From: Candidatus Iainarchaeum sp. | GTDB lineage: Archaea; B1Sed10-29; WALL01 | NCBI GenBank assembly: GCA_023129115.1 | Contig: JAGMCR010000005.1 | Span: 1 to 56,868, forward strand | Direction: 5' to 3' | DNA: 56,868 nucleotides | In this document: positions 26,499-33,600 of the stretch, piece by piece | Layout: each line of letters opens with the position of its first letter | Numbering within the stretch: position 1 is the first letter of the stretch | Notes under the pieces: generated by a model | Databases searched by the model: none | The model's input: only the letters and a program-made list of their open reading frames with translations | What the model was told of the DNA's origin: nothing | Program-made: the position numbers and the translations under genes

Positions 26499-26524
26499 GG
26501 GGGGCCATCAATTGATGGCCCCCC
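26499..26524. repeat. G6/C6 hairpin, family copy 3 (perfect palindrome)
   Basis: A perfect 26-bp palindrome whose half is GGGGGGCCATCAA. It lies 29 bp after the adhesin stop, at the start of a 480-bp gene-free region. Same length and G6/C6 ends as copy 2 but a different inner stem, i.e. compensated changes. Confidence 0.75.
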
Positions 26525-26580
26525 CAGCTGCTTTTCTTTTGAATGACTAGCCAGTGCAGCAACAGCAAAAAGAGTTGGTA

Positions 26581-26830
26581 GGGCCGGAAAGAAGAACTGG
26601 GCTCAAGCGGGACGGAAGGTGTTTCTCCTTCTCCGCTTACGGCTCGTTCCTGGAACGTACTTGAGCTCGCTCGAGGTGCCCTCTCCTTTCCGGGGATTTG
26701 CCTGGAAGGGGAACTGGGCCCTGGCAAGGAAAGTATTTCTCAAACCTCTTTAAAGCAAGTTGGGTACAGCCGGTGGCTGGGGACCTAGCCTGCTGCCAGA
26801 GTTGCCCTCCCCCTCCGGGGGGCTAAAAAT
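26581..26830. ncRNA. candidate structured RNA in a gene-free region
   Basis: No convincing gene lies between 26471 and 26950. The middle folds into nested helices: CCGGAAAG (26584-26591) with CTTTCCGG (about 26686-26693), enclosing GCTCAAG with CTTGAGC, a GAAGG/CCTTC hairpin, then downstream CAGCC-GGT-GGCTG and CCCCC-TCC-GGGGG stems. An AAATATATAAAG box at 26842-26853 could start a minus-strand transcript near 26821 or point the other way. I compared it by eye with RNase P RNA and SRP RNA and did not find their conserved cores. Identity and strand undecided. Confidence 0.35.
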
Positions 26831-26886
26831 TTGGGCTAACCAAATATATAAAGTTATCGTGTAATAATGTTCATTAATTTAGTTCT

Positions 26887-26907
26887 ATTTGCAAACACTG
26901 TGCAAAT
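26887..26907 (+). promoter_or_regulatory. inverted repeat upstream of the lipoprotein promoter
   Basis: ATTTGCA-AACACTG-TGCAAAT, perfect 7-bp arms, lying just upstream of the TATA box (AATTTATAGC, centred near 26925) of the lipoprotein gene. Position upstream of TATA suits an activator or a BRE-competing regulator. The half-site ATTTGCA is also in the operator of the giant gene. Confidence 0.4.
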
Positions 26908-26950
26908 GGGCACCGTCAGTAATTTATAGCCAAACGGGTTTTAAAAGACC

Positions 26951-27478
26951 ATGCGAAACGTGTTGATTGTGCTTGCAATCCTTTTGCTCGCGGGCTGCGC
27001 GGGCACAGAGGAAACGGCGACCCCAACGCCTGCGGCCGCGACGCCCGTCGCGACGCCGGTCGCGACTCCAACGGCGACGCCAGAGGCGACGCCCGAGCCC
27101 ACGCCAATGCCAATGGGCCACGACTGCTATGTGGAGGGCTACCAAGAGCTTTCCGACGCAATCAGGATACAAGAGTGCTTCATGGGCAAGGAAGAATACG
27201 TGGAGTGCGTGTACTTCATGCTCAAGGGCGCTAGGGAGGCCGAGAAGACGGGCGAGACCCTGCAGGCCGGGTGGGCCATGAGGCTCTACTCAAAGGCAAT
27301 TGACTGCGCCAAGGAAGCCGAGAAGCTGCCGAACGCAGGCCTCTTGCCGGACAAGATGTCTGCGACCATAAACAATTACTTCATGTGCTACCACGCGGAC
27401 GCGGTGTGCGGCGCGACTATTGAGCAGATAGACGAAATCATCGCGCAGCTAGAAGGAGTAAGGGCAGACTTCGCCTAG
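26951..27478 (+). CDS. lipoprotein with Thr/Pro stalk
   Basis: 175 residues. Lipoprotein signal MRNVLIVLAILLLAGCAGTE (lipobox LAGC), a 30-residue repetitive stalk of ATPVATP units, then a helical domain (residues 55-175) with six Cys (HDCYVEGYQEL, IQECFMGKEEYVECVYFMLK, IDCAKEAEKL, FMCYHADAVCG) that could pair as disulfides in a TPR-like helical bundle. TATA box 26 bp before the ATG, so leaderless. Its stop codon overlaps the converging TBP-repeat gene by 4 bp. Function unknown. Confidence 0.8.
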   Translation: MRNVLIVLAILLLAGCAGTEETATPTPAAATPVATPVATPTATPEATPEPTPMPMGHDCYVEGYQELSDAIRIQECFMGKEEYVECVYFMLKGAREAEKTGETLQAGWAMRLYSKAIDCAKEAEKLPNAGLLPDKMSATINNYFMCYHADAVCGATIEQIDEIIAQLEGVRADFA

Positions 27479-28146
27479 GTGACGTAGTCTGCGATTATTT
27501 CGGATGTGATTAGCAGTGCCTTTCCGACTTCATCCTCGGAGCGCGCTCCGGTGCAGATGACCTTTCCGTTCTTGAAGAGCAGCAGCGACGCCTTCACGCC
27601 ATTGCTTTCCTTGGTCAGCTTCAGGATTGCGCCGGGGAACTGCTCGGGCTCGTACTCGATGGTGTCTACGGCGCGCGCCAAGGCAAAGAGGTCCAGCTCG
27701 ACGTTGAAGTTGGCTGACGCGACCATGTTCACAATCTTGATGTTGTAGGGGTTGTCGCCGGTAGCGGGCTCTGGCGGGCGAGTTGGGACGATGCGCTCGA
27801 ACAAAGGCCCGGTGCGCTTCACCTTCTTCTTGGGGGCTGCCTTCTTTTTCACCGGCCTTTTCTTTGCAGCCGTTTTCTTCGCGGGCTTTTTCTTAGTCAC
27901 TTTTTTCCTGGCGACTTTTTTCTTTGCCATCTTCTTCTTGGCGGGCTTTTTCTTGGTGACCTTCTTCTTCGTCACCTTCTTTTTGGTTGCCTTGCGTGCG
28001 GTTGCCTTTCGCTTGGTTGCCTTGCGCTTGGTTGTTTTCCTGGAAGTAGCCTTCTTCTTGACTGTTTTCTTCTTCGTTGCTGCCTTCCTCTTGGTAGTAG
28101 CTTTCTTCTTGGCAGTCTTTCTCGCGCGTTTAACAGTTTTGGCCAT
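27475..28146 (-). CDS. single-repeat TATA-binding protein with long lysine-rich N-terminal tail
   Basis: 223 residues. Residues 1 to about 115 are an H1-like tail of (K/R)KKATKR-type repeats, almost only Lys, Arg, Ala, Thr and Val. Residues about 125-223 are one TBP repeat: YNIKIVNMVASANFNVELDL, EYEPEQFPGAILKL, KASLLLFKNGKVICTGARSE. Both DNA-intercalating Phe positions of a TBP repeat (EQFPG and LLLFKNGK) are kept. Canonical archaeal TBP has two such repeats in about 180 residues; here the protein ends after one, with no frameshift or second repeat downstream. Two copies could form a symmetric saddle (inference). A strong SD (GAGGTGAT) precedes the ATG, and two palindromic TATA boxes lie upstream. 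Whether a canonical TBP exists elsewhere cannot be seen. Confidence 0.85.
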   Translation of the reverse strand: MAKTVKRARKTAKKKATTKRKAATKKKTVKKKATSRKTTKRKATKRKATARKATKKKVTKKKVTKKKPAKKKMAKKKVARKKVTKKKPAKKTAAKKRPVKKKAAPKKKVKRTGPLFERIVPTRPPEPATGDNPYNIKIVNMVASANFNVELDLFALARAVDTIEYEPEQFPGAILKLTKESNGVKASLLLFKNGKVICTGARSEDEVGKALLITSEIIADYVT

Positions 28147-28165
28147 AAAGCCATCACCTCGCCCT

Positions 28166-28205
28166 ATTTATAAATGGATTCATTTATAAAGGAAACCCTT
28201 TTAAA
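28166..28205. promoter_or_regulatory. three palindromic TATA-like boxes phased at 16 bp
   Basis: Between the TBP-repeat gene and the divergent PC4-like gene lie ATTTATAAAT (centre 28170.5), TTTATAAA (centre 28186.5) and TTTAAA (centre 28202.5), exactly 16 bp apart. The middle box predicts a minus-strand start near 28160, giving the TBP-repeat mRNA a 14-nt leader that carries the SD. The right box predicts a plus-strand start at 28229-28230. The left box sits over the TBP-repeat initiation zone and could be an autoregulatory site. Confidence 0.55.
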
Positions 28206-28237
28206 GGGGGCGGCGACTAATACGCACGGTGTTTTAC

Positions 28238-28450
28238 ATGCCCGAATTCGTTACTATCAAGGCAGAAGAAGTCAAATACGGCAACAACTTCATTGAAGTG
28301 TCGCGCAAAAAGGTCGACGACAACGAGTTCCTCATGGTTTCAAAGGGATACTACGCCCAGGACGGCTCCAAGCGCTACAAGGGCGGGGTCGGCATCCCGG
28401 ACCGCGACGAGGTCAAGAAGTTCATTTCCGAAAAGCTCTTGCAAATGTGA
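28238..28450 (+). CDS. PC4-like single-strand-DNA-binding coactivator (tentative)
   Basis: 70 residues from the ATG at 28238; a GTG at 28229, about 27 bp from the TATA box, would be a leaderless start adding three residues. The pattern of four short strands, NFIEVSRKKVDDNEFLMVSK then GYYAQDGSKRYKGGVGIPDR, followed by a helix (DEVKKFISEKLLQM), resembles the PC4/YdbC fold with its KxG-(I/V)-x-L/P turn. This is fold-level likeness only. It is divergent from the TBP-repeat gene and 6 bp upstream of mscS. Confidence 0.45.
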   Translation: MPEFVTIKAEEVKYGNNFIEVSRKKVDDNEFLMVSKGYYAQDGSKRYKGGVGIPDRDEVKKFISEKLLQM

Positions 28451-28456
28451 TGCTGA

Positions 28457-29506
28457 ATGCTCGAGACCGTAATCCTTGGCAATACAGTGATGCAGTACAT
28501 TGAGGTAATAGGCATCGCGATAGGCTCGCTCCTCGCGGCCAAGGTGCTCTATTTCCTGTTCAAGAACGTCATTGGCGCCGCGGTCGCCAAGACCGAGACC
28601 AAGCTCGACGACGAGCTCGTGGACAAGGCCGAGGAGCCGCTCGTGCTGCTCGTCGTGCTGGCGGGGCTGTACTTCGGGATTACGCGCCTCTCGCTGGACA
28701 GCGGGCTGATGTGGGTGAACAATGGCACTTACCTCATCGTGGTAGCTGTGCTCACCTGGCTCGCGCTGCGGCTCGCTGACGTCGCCGTGAAGTTCTGGCT
28801 GAAGCCACTCGCCAAGAAGAGCAAGAGCAAGGTGGACGACCAGCTCGTGCCGATTGCCGACAAAGTACTCAAGCTGGTCATCCTCACGTTCGCCACGATA
28901 ATGGTATTGTCGCACTTTGGCTACAACGTGGACGCGCTGATTGCCGGGCTGGGCGTGGGAGGCATCGCGGTCGCGCTCGCGACCAAGGACTACCTCGAGA
29001 ACATTATTGGCGGGCTCACGATTTTCACGGACAAGCCGTTCCGCATCGGGGACCGCATCAAGGTCGGCGAGGTCGAGGGCACGGTCAAGGAAGTCGGCAT
29101 CCGCTCGACCCGGATAATGACGTTCGACAACACGCTCGTGATTATCCCGAACTCGCAGATGGTCACCAGCAAATTAGTGAACGTGTCCGAGCCGAACCGC
29201 ACGATTGCGGTCAAAATGACGCTTGGCCTGGTGTACAGCACAACGGTCGACCAGATGGAGAAGGCCAAGAAAATCATCAAGAAAGCGATTCTCAAGAACG
29301 ACGAGATTGACGAGAAGTACGAGCCGCTCATTTTCTTCAGTGAGTTCGGCGACTCCGCGCTGAAGCTCTGGGTGAAGTACCGCATCAAGGACTACAGCAA
29401 CAAGCTGACCATCACCGACAAAATCAACATGGAAATAAAGCGCGAGTTCGAAAAGGCAAAGATAGACTTCGCGTACCCGACGCAGACCGTGTACGTCAAG
29501 AAGTGA
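28457..29506 (+). CDS. mscS: MscS-family mechanosensitive channel
   Basis: 349 residues. Four to five membrane spans in the first 200 residues end with the pore-lining helix (GLGVGGIAVALATKDYLENI) typical of MscS. The beta domain follows (FRIGDRIKVGEVEGTVKEVG, VIIPNSQMVTSKLVN), then the alpha/beta cytoplasmic cage. It releases solutes on hypo-osmotic shock and sits in the cytoplasmic membrane. The gene follows the PC4-like gene closely. The last 80 bp recur as an isolated fragment at 30835-30920, beyond the ATPase gene, and its stop region overlaps the converging ATPase gene by 11 bp. Confidence 0.93.
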   Translation: MLETVILGNTVMQYIEVIGIAIGSLLAAKVLYFLFKNVIGAAVAKTETKLDDELVDKAEEPLVLLVVLAGLYFGITRLSLDSGLMWVNNGTYLIVVAVLTWLALRLADVAVKFWLKPLAKKSKSKVDDQLVPIADKVLKLVILTFATIMVLSHFGYNVDALIAGLGVGGIAVALATKDYLENIIGGLTIFTDKPFRIGDRIKVGEVEGTVKEVGIRSTRIMTFDNTLVIIPNSQMVTSKLVNVSEPNRTIAVKMTLGLVYSTTVDQMEKAKKIIKKAILKNDEIDEKYEPLIFFSEFGDSALKLWVKYRIKDYSNKLTITDKINMEIKREFEKAKIDFAYPTQTVYVKK

Positions 29507-30779
29507 AGCACTGCTGGGCTGTGTTTTCCAAGAGGAACTTCCATACAGGCACTAGGCGTATTGTGGCCGGCCCAACGCCCTTCTTGGCTTCTTTCCCCTG
29601 GTAGACCAGCATGCCTTCTTTTGTCTTGTACTTTGACAAGAAGTATGCCAATGGATTTATGTCCACTTTCGAAATTCTTTCCTTGTTTTTCACTTCTATG
29701 GGCCACATTTTCTTGCCCTCTATCCTCAAGAAGTCTATTTCTTTGCCGTGCTTCCTCCAGTAGTGCCCGGCATTCAAGTAGTTGCCGACCATGTTCTCGA
29801 TTATTTTGTCGCGGTCCTCGGTATAGCAGTAGAGGAGGCTCCACCAGTAGGCGTAGACCCTCTGCAGCTTCCTGGACTCTGCGAAAATGCCTGGCCTGAA
29901 GTTCCGGACAATTCTAATCAAGTAAGAAAACTCCAGAAAAGAGATGTGGGTGTACAACGTCTTTTTGCTTATGCCCAGGCCCTTGGAAATGGTGTCGTAC
30001 TCCAGGTAAGTCCCCGGCTGGGTGTAAAAGATTTCAATAAGCTTCAGGAGCAACGGCGTGTTCACGTTCTTGAATTTCGCCGGCAGGTCTTCTTTCACGA
30101 TTCTGTCGATGATGGTCGACCTCAAGTAATCCTTTATCAGTAGAGGGTCCTCCCACCCAACAATCTCTGGAAACGTCCGTAATAGGTATCTTTCTGCCTC
30201 GGCTTTTATCTCGTCCTCCCAGAGGCCGGCGTTGTCGGCCAGGCCGCTTTTGCCCCTCATGTCCAAATACTCTGCGAAATCCAGTGGCCGGACCCTTATC
30301 GTGAAGTGCCTTCCCGCAAGGTCCCTGGCCACGTCTTTTTCCAGCCCCACGCTGCTTGACGAGGAAACAAGGAACTTGATGTTCGGGAATGCGTCGTAAA
30401 ACAGCTTTATTTGAGAGGACCAGCCATTGAGCTTAGAGACCTCGTCCAAAAAAACGAATATTTTTTCCTTCTTCCAGTCGACCCCAGTAATCCTGCCGTA
30501 GGCCGCCAGTACCTCGGCCAGTTCTTCAACATCTTTGTCAAAATTGAAGTACACAATCCTGGGTGGCTCGGCCTCCCCGAGCAAGTGCTCCATGGCCTGG
30601 TAGAGAAGGGTTGTCTTTCCCACCCGCCTAAGGCCCACTACTACAACCACCTGCCTTTTGTCCAACAGCCCCAGCAGGCCCTTAAAAGCCCTCCGCTTGT
30701 AGGGCTTCGCAAGCTCTTCCCCAACCCGCTTTTCTTTCCACCACGGGTTCAGCAGCTTTAGCGTGTCTTCTGTTCTCAT
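29496..30779 (-). CDS. AAA-family ATPase with C-terminal nuclease-like domain (AAA_14/DUF4143 type)
   Basis: 427 residues. Walker A is GLRRVGKTTLL near residue 50; Walker B is IFVFLDEVSKL near residue 107; sensor-like FLVSSSSSV follows. Then a winged-helix region (GISKKTLYTHISFLEFSYLI) and a C-terminal segment with PD-(D/E)xK-like residues (KEIDFLRIEG, WPIEVKNKE). Such archaeal ATPases are common, patchily distributed, and mostly of unknown role. Leaderless ATG 26 bp from a TTTAAATATT box. The gene lies between mscS and a duplicate of the mscS 3' end, suggesting insertion. A relative with different base composition is at 39495. Confidence 0.88.
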   Translation of the reverse strand: MRTEDTLKLLNPWWKEKRVGEELAKPYKRRAFKGLLGLLDKRQVVVVVGLRRVGKTTLLYQAMEHLLGEAEPPRIVYFNFDKDVEELAEVLAAYGRITGVDWKKEKIFVFLDEVSKLNGWSSQIKLFYDAFPNIKFLVSSSSSVGLEKDVARDLAGRHFTIRVRPLDFAEYLDMRGKSGLADNAGLWEDEIKAEAERYLLRTFPEIVGWEDPLLIKDYLRSTIIDRIVKEDLPAKFKNVNTPLLLKLIEIFYTQPGTYLEYDTISKGLGISKKTLYTHISFLEFSYLIRIVRNFRPGIFAESRKLQRVYAYWWSLLYCYTEDRDKIIENMVGNYLNAGHYWRKHGKEIDFLRIEGKKMWPIEVKNKERISKVDINPLAYFLSKYKTKEGMLVYQGKEAKKGVGPATIRLVPVWKFLLENTAQQCFTS

Positions 30780-30792
30780 AAACGTTCTTTAA

Positions 30793-30838
30793 TGGAAACT
30801 AATATTTAAAGTTTTCGTTTCCAAATCGAAACTAATAT
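30793..30838 (-). promoter_or_regulatory. ATPase promoter with flanking repeats
   Basis: The TATA-like ATATTTAAAG (30802-30811) is bracketed by TGGAAAC (30793-30799) and its complement GTTTCCA (about 30817-30823), and GAAACTAATAT occurs twice as a direct repeat (30795-30805 and 30828-30838). Repeats straddling the TATA box suggest an operator, perhaps autoregulatory. BRE-like purines alone could explain part of it. Confidence 0.35.
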
Positions 30839-30920
30839 CAACACCGAAATCAAGCGCGGGTTCGAAAAAGCCAAGATAAGCCTTGCATACCCGACACAAA
30901 CCGTGTACGTGAAGAAGTAG
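30835..30920 (+). pseudogene. remnant of an mscS 3' end
   Basis: Encodes NTEIKRGFEKAKISLAYPTQ followed by TVYVKK and a stop, against NMEIKREFEKAKIDFAYPTQ and TVYVKK at the end of the intact mscS. There is no start or upstream domain. Differences include silent third-position changes, so the copy is old rather than a recent duplication, or derives from a second mscS paralogue whose body was lost when the ATPase gene arrived. Confidence 0.75.
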
Positions 30921-31868
30921 CTACTTCGTTTCAATTGGCTTCAGCCCAGCTTTCTTCCGAAGCTCGTTGAACTCTTCGACTGTGAGCTCTGGCCCCAGCT
31001 TAGCATCCCCCAAGATAGAGTTTATGCCCTGGAGTAATTGCTCGACATTTTGCCTCGGCACCTTTCCATCAGGAGAAAACTCCATCTGGTTCTCAAGGGC
31101 CGGGTGGTCCAGACCGCCTTCGATAATGTTTTCCCGTGTCAGTGGAACTCTTGTTGCCTCTTTTTCCTCGAGCTTGGCCAAATATTCTGCCTCGTCTTTG
31201 GATGTAGCACTAAGCAGCCGCTGGTATTCCTCAACATTGCCCTTGTGCTCGACTTTTTTCATGACGCCGTTGGCTACCAACTCCAGGCCAACACTCTTGA
31301 GCAATTCTTGGTCGTGCTGTGCAGGATAAACTAAGCCATCTTCACCCTTAACATGGAAGATATCGGAGAACTGGTTGTCCACGATAAGGCCTCCCTCCTC
31401 AAGATGGGGCAGCACGTTCGCGAGGACCTTCTTCATGTCGAACTCGTTAATGTGGGCAGCGCCAGTCATGACTGCGCTGAGCTTCTGGCCGGGCTCCAAG
31501 AAGTCTTCAATACTATACTTGTCGGCGTAGCCCTTCTCGCCACCTATTTCCAGCAAAGTCTTTTCCGTGCCGTTGTGGTTAAACGAATACTCGCAAGTGT
31601 CATTGATTTTTTCTCCGGGCTTGAGGCCGGTGATTGTGCCTGCCTCCTGCTCCTCTTTTAGCGGCTTGTGCGCAGTGTAGCCCTCGTGCTTATGGAAAAG
31701 GCCGGGGTCTTGGTTGATTGTCTTTTCACACTTCGAGAACAAGTCTCGGGCAACGGTAGTGGCGCCAGAAGCAATGTATAACGCAGGCCCGAACGATTCC
31801 TTCCCCTTCTCCCACTTTTTGATGTGCGGGCCGTACATCTTTTCGTACTTCTTCGGCTCAATCCCCAT
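30921..31868 (-). CDS. uncharacterised protein, Rossmann/methyltransferase-like segment
   Basis: 315 residues from the ATG at 31868 (MGIEPKKYEKMYGPHIKKWE), chosen because a TTATTAAGG box lies 27 bp upstream. Residues 180-215 (KLSAVMTGAAHINEFDMKKV, then LANVLPHLEEGGLIVDN) have the strand-helix-GG-strand look of the late half of a methyltransferase fold, but the SAM-binding loop is not clear; ALYIASGATTVARDLFSKC near residue 28 is a possible but unusual counterpart. The C-terminus is helical. Function not assigned. Confidence 0.65.
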   Translation of the reverse strand: MGIEPKKYEKMYGPHIKKWEKGKESFGPALYIASGATTVARDLFSKCEKTINQDPGLFHKHEGYTAHKPLKEEQEAGTITGLKPGEKINDTCEYSFNHNGTEKTLLEIGGEKGYADKYSIEDFLEPGQKLSAVMTGAAHINEFDMKKVLANVLPHLEEGGLIVDNQFSDIFHVKGEDGLVYPAQHDQELLKSVGLELVANGVMKKVEHKGNVEEYQRLLSATSKDEAEYLAKLEEKEATRVPLTRENIIEGGLDHPALENQMEFSPDGKVPRQNVEQLLQGINSILGDAKLGPELTVEEFNELRKKAGLKPIETK

Positions 31869-31894
31869 AATGATAGTTAGCGCGCCAGAGCTTA

Positions 31895-32041
31895 TTAAGG
31901 CATTATAGCCGCGGGCCCGGCGTACTGCATGATAAACAACACGAGCACCGCGACGAAAGCAATTATCATCAGCGCCGCCAGCGGCTTGTCCCACCACGGC
32001 GGCTTTTCGTCTTTTTTTGACTTCATTGGAACAACAGCCAT
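31895..32041 (-). CDS. 48-residue single-span membrane protein
   Basis: Starts MAVVPMKSKKDEKPPWWDKP, then one hydrophobic span (LAALMIIAFVAVLVLFIM) and a short tail; cytoplasmic basic/acidic head. Last gene of the pyrimidine-operon run, 4 bp after the zinc-ribbon gene stop. Function unknown; short but its position, codon use and topology are convincing. Confidence 0.6.
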   Translation of the reverse strand: MAVVPMKSKKDEKPPWWDKPLAALMIIAFVAVLVLFIMQYAGPAAIMP

Positions 32042-32045
32042 ACAA

Positions 32046-32213
32046 TCACTTCGCCAAAGACTCGTCGACCTCAATAATCATGAACGGCGGAAAGGACTTG
32101 CCGCACGCGTTGCAGCGGTAGCCCGAGACCTCGCTCCCCGTGCGCATCGCGGTCGCGCCCTCGCTCTCAATCTTTTTCGAGCGGCAGAACGGGCAAACAC
32201 GAACAAACTTCAC
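32046..32213 (-). CDS. small zinc-ribbon protein
   Basis: 55 residues starting with GTG at 32213. Two Cys pairs, VCPFCRSKKIE and YRCNACGKSFPPF, form a zinc ribbon of the kind seen in small archaeal nucleic-acid or transcription-related proteins. The start overlaps the stop of the upstream GNAT gene as GTGA, and GAGGAGG lies immediately upstream, both supporting coupled translation. Role unknown. Confidence 0.75.
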   Translation of the reverse strand: MKFVRVCPFCRSKKIESEGATAMRTGSEVSGYRCNACGKSFPPFMIIEVDESLAK

Positions 32214-32674
32214 AGCCTCCTCTCCAAACGCTTTCCTTTCTTCATGGGCCTAAACCCCATCTTTTCCCAGAACTTATGGACGCCCGCCGCTGGCGAGACC
32301 TCAGCCATCCGCCCGCCCTTGTCACGCAAGTGCTCCAGAGTCTTTTCGGCAAGCCCGGAGCCTATGCCCGCCTTATGGAGCCCAGTGTCAACGTCAAGCG
32401 CGCTTATGACCCACCTGCCCTCCCCCTTCGAGTGGGACAGGCTATAGCCAGTCAATCCACCGCTCTCCTCGGACACGAGAAGCCTGCCGTCATCAACTGC
32501 CTTCGAGAGGCTCGGGCTGTACTCAGACTCCACGAACTTCGCCATCTCCTCTTCATCCAGGTTCTGTGCCTGGAGAGGATCCAGCGGCAGAAGGTCAAGG
32601 CTGAAGCTGCCCGATTGTATCTTCGAAATAATCCTGTCGACATCACTCACAGTCGCCTTGCGACACTTTACCAC
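32210..32674 (-). CDS. GNAT family N-acetyltransferase
   Basis: 154 residues from the GTG at 32674 (VVKCRKATVSDVDRIISKIQ), overlapping the pyrF stop by 7 bp with GGGGAT just upstream. The acetyl-CoA motif is VDTGLHKAGIGSGLAEKTLEHL (about residues 95-115), and the C-terminal HKFWEKMGFRPM is the usual GNAT ending. It travels with pyrimidine genes and the zinc ribbon but need not be involved in that pathway. Confidence 0.85.
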   Translation of the reverse strand: MVKCRKATVSDVDRIISKIQSGSFSLDLLPLDPLQAQNLDEEEMAKFVESEYSPSLSKAVDDGRLLVSEESGGLTGYSLSHSKGEGRWVISALDVDTGLHKAGIGSGLAEKTLEHLRDKGGRMAEVSPAAGVHKFWEKMGFRPMKKGKRLERRL

Positions 32675-33600
32675 GGGTAAATCCCCTTCTTCATCAATGC
32701 GTCGCTCAAGTCCCTCTTCATCGCCAGCGCCGCGTCGCGCGCCGCCGCGTCGTACTCGCCGCCCTTCTTCTGGTACGCGAAAATAATCCCACGCGAAGAG
32801 TTCACGATTGCGCCGTAGCCGTCGTCGTTGAAGCACGGCATCGTGTCCATCGCTCCGCCGCCCTGCGCGCCGTAGCCGGGCACGAGAATCGGCGTCTTCG
32901 GCATCAAAAGCCGCAAGCGCTGCGCCTCGCCCGGGTAAGTCGCCCCCACGACCGCGCCGATTGAGGAGTAGCCGCGCTCGCCAACTACTTCCTCGCCCCA
33001 CTTGTCCACGAGCTTCGCCATTGCCTCGTACACGGTCTCGCCTTCCTTGAGGCGAAGGTCCTGCAGCTCGCCGCTCGATGGGTTGCTCGTCTTCACGAGC
33101 AGGAAAGCGCCCTTGCCGTTCTTCGCCTCGTCGACGAATGGCTTGACGCCATCGCTGCCGAGGTAGGAATTAACGGTCAACGCGTCCACGTAGTGGACGC
33201 GTGCCTTGCCCTTGATTGTGTTGACCTCGCCGAGGAATCCCTTGGCGTACGCCACCGCGGTCGAGCCAATGTCGTTCCGCTTCGCGTCCCCGATTACGAG
33301 GAGCCCGCTGTCCTGGGCGTACTTGCACGTGATTTGGAACGCCTCGACGCCGTACGGCCCGTATGCCTCGTAAAACGCCATCTGGGGCTTGACCGCGGGG
33401 ACAATGCCCTTGATGGCGTCAATGATTTTCTTGTTGAACGCGACGAAAGACGCGGCGACTGCCTGGGGCGTGTCGCCGAACTTCGCGACGCGCTCCTGCT
33501 TTATTGAGTCAGGTATTTGCGAGATGCGCGGGTCCAGTCCCACGACGCTCGGGTTCTGCTTTTTCTCGATTGCATTGAACAAGCGGTCGGCAAAATTCAT
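32668..33600 (-). CDS. pyrF: orotidine 5'-phosphate decarboxylase
   Basis: 310 residues, decarboxylating OMP to UMP. The catalytic D-x-K-x-x-D set is in VIGDAKRNDIGSTAVAYAKG (about residues 100-118); substrate-phosphate loops are seen in ILVPGYGAQGG and AIVNSSRGIIFAY. Length and sequence style are those of the longer OMPDC subfamily, rather than the roughly 210-residue archaeal type, so an acquired form is possible. The ATG overlaps the upstream pyrE-pyrE stop (TAATG), indicating translational coupling. Confidence 0.93.
   Translation of the reverse strand: MNFADRLFNAIEKKQNPSVVGLDPRISQIPDSIKQERVAKFGDTPQAVAASFVAFNKKIIDAIKGIVPAVKPQMAFYEAYGPYGVEAFQITCKYAQDSGLLVIGDAKRNDIGSTAVAYAKGFLGEVNTIKGKARVHYVDALTVNSYLGSDGVKPFVDEAKNGKGAFLLVKTSNPSSGELQDLRLKEGETVYEAMAKLVDKWGEEVVGERGYSSIGAVVGATYPGEAQRLRLLMPKTPILVPGYGAQGGGAMDTMPCFNDDGYGAIVNSSRGIIFAYQKKGGEYDAAARDAALAMKRDLSDALMKKGIYPW

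Noticed and set aside
26581..26830. RNase P RNA or SRP RNA
   Set aside because: I looked for the conserved ACAGAA/GGCTTA-type and GGAAG...AGCAG-type cores on both strands and did not find them; left as unidentified.
27797..28146. Lysine-rich stretch as a separate linker-histone gene
   Set aside because: It is in frame with the TBP repeat with no stop or internal start signal between them; one fused protein is the simplest reading.
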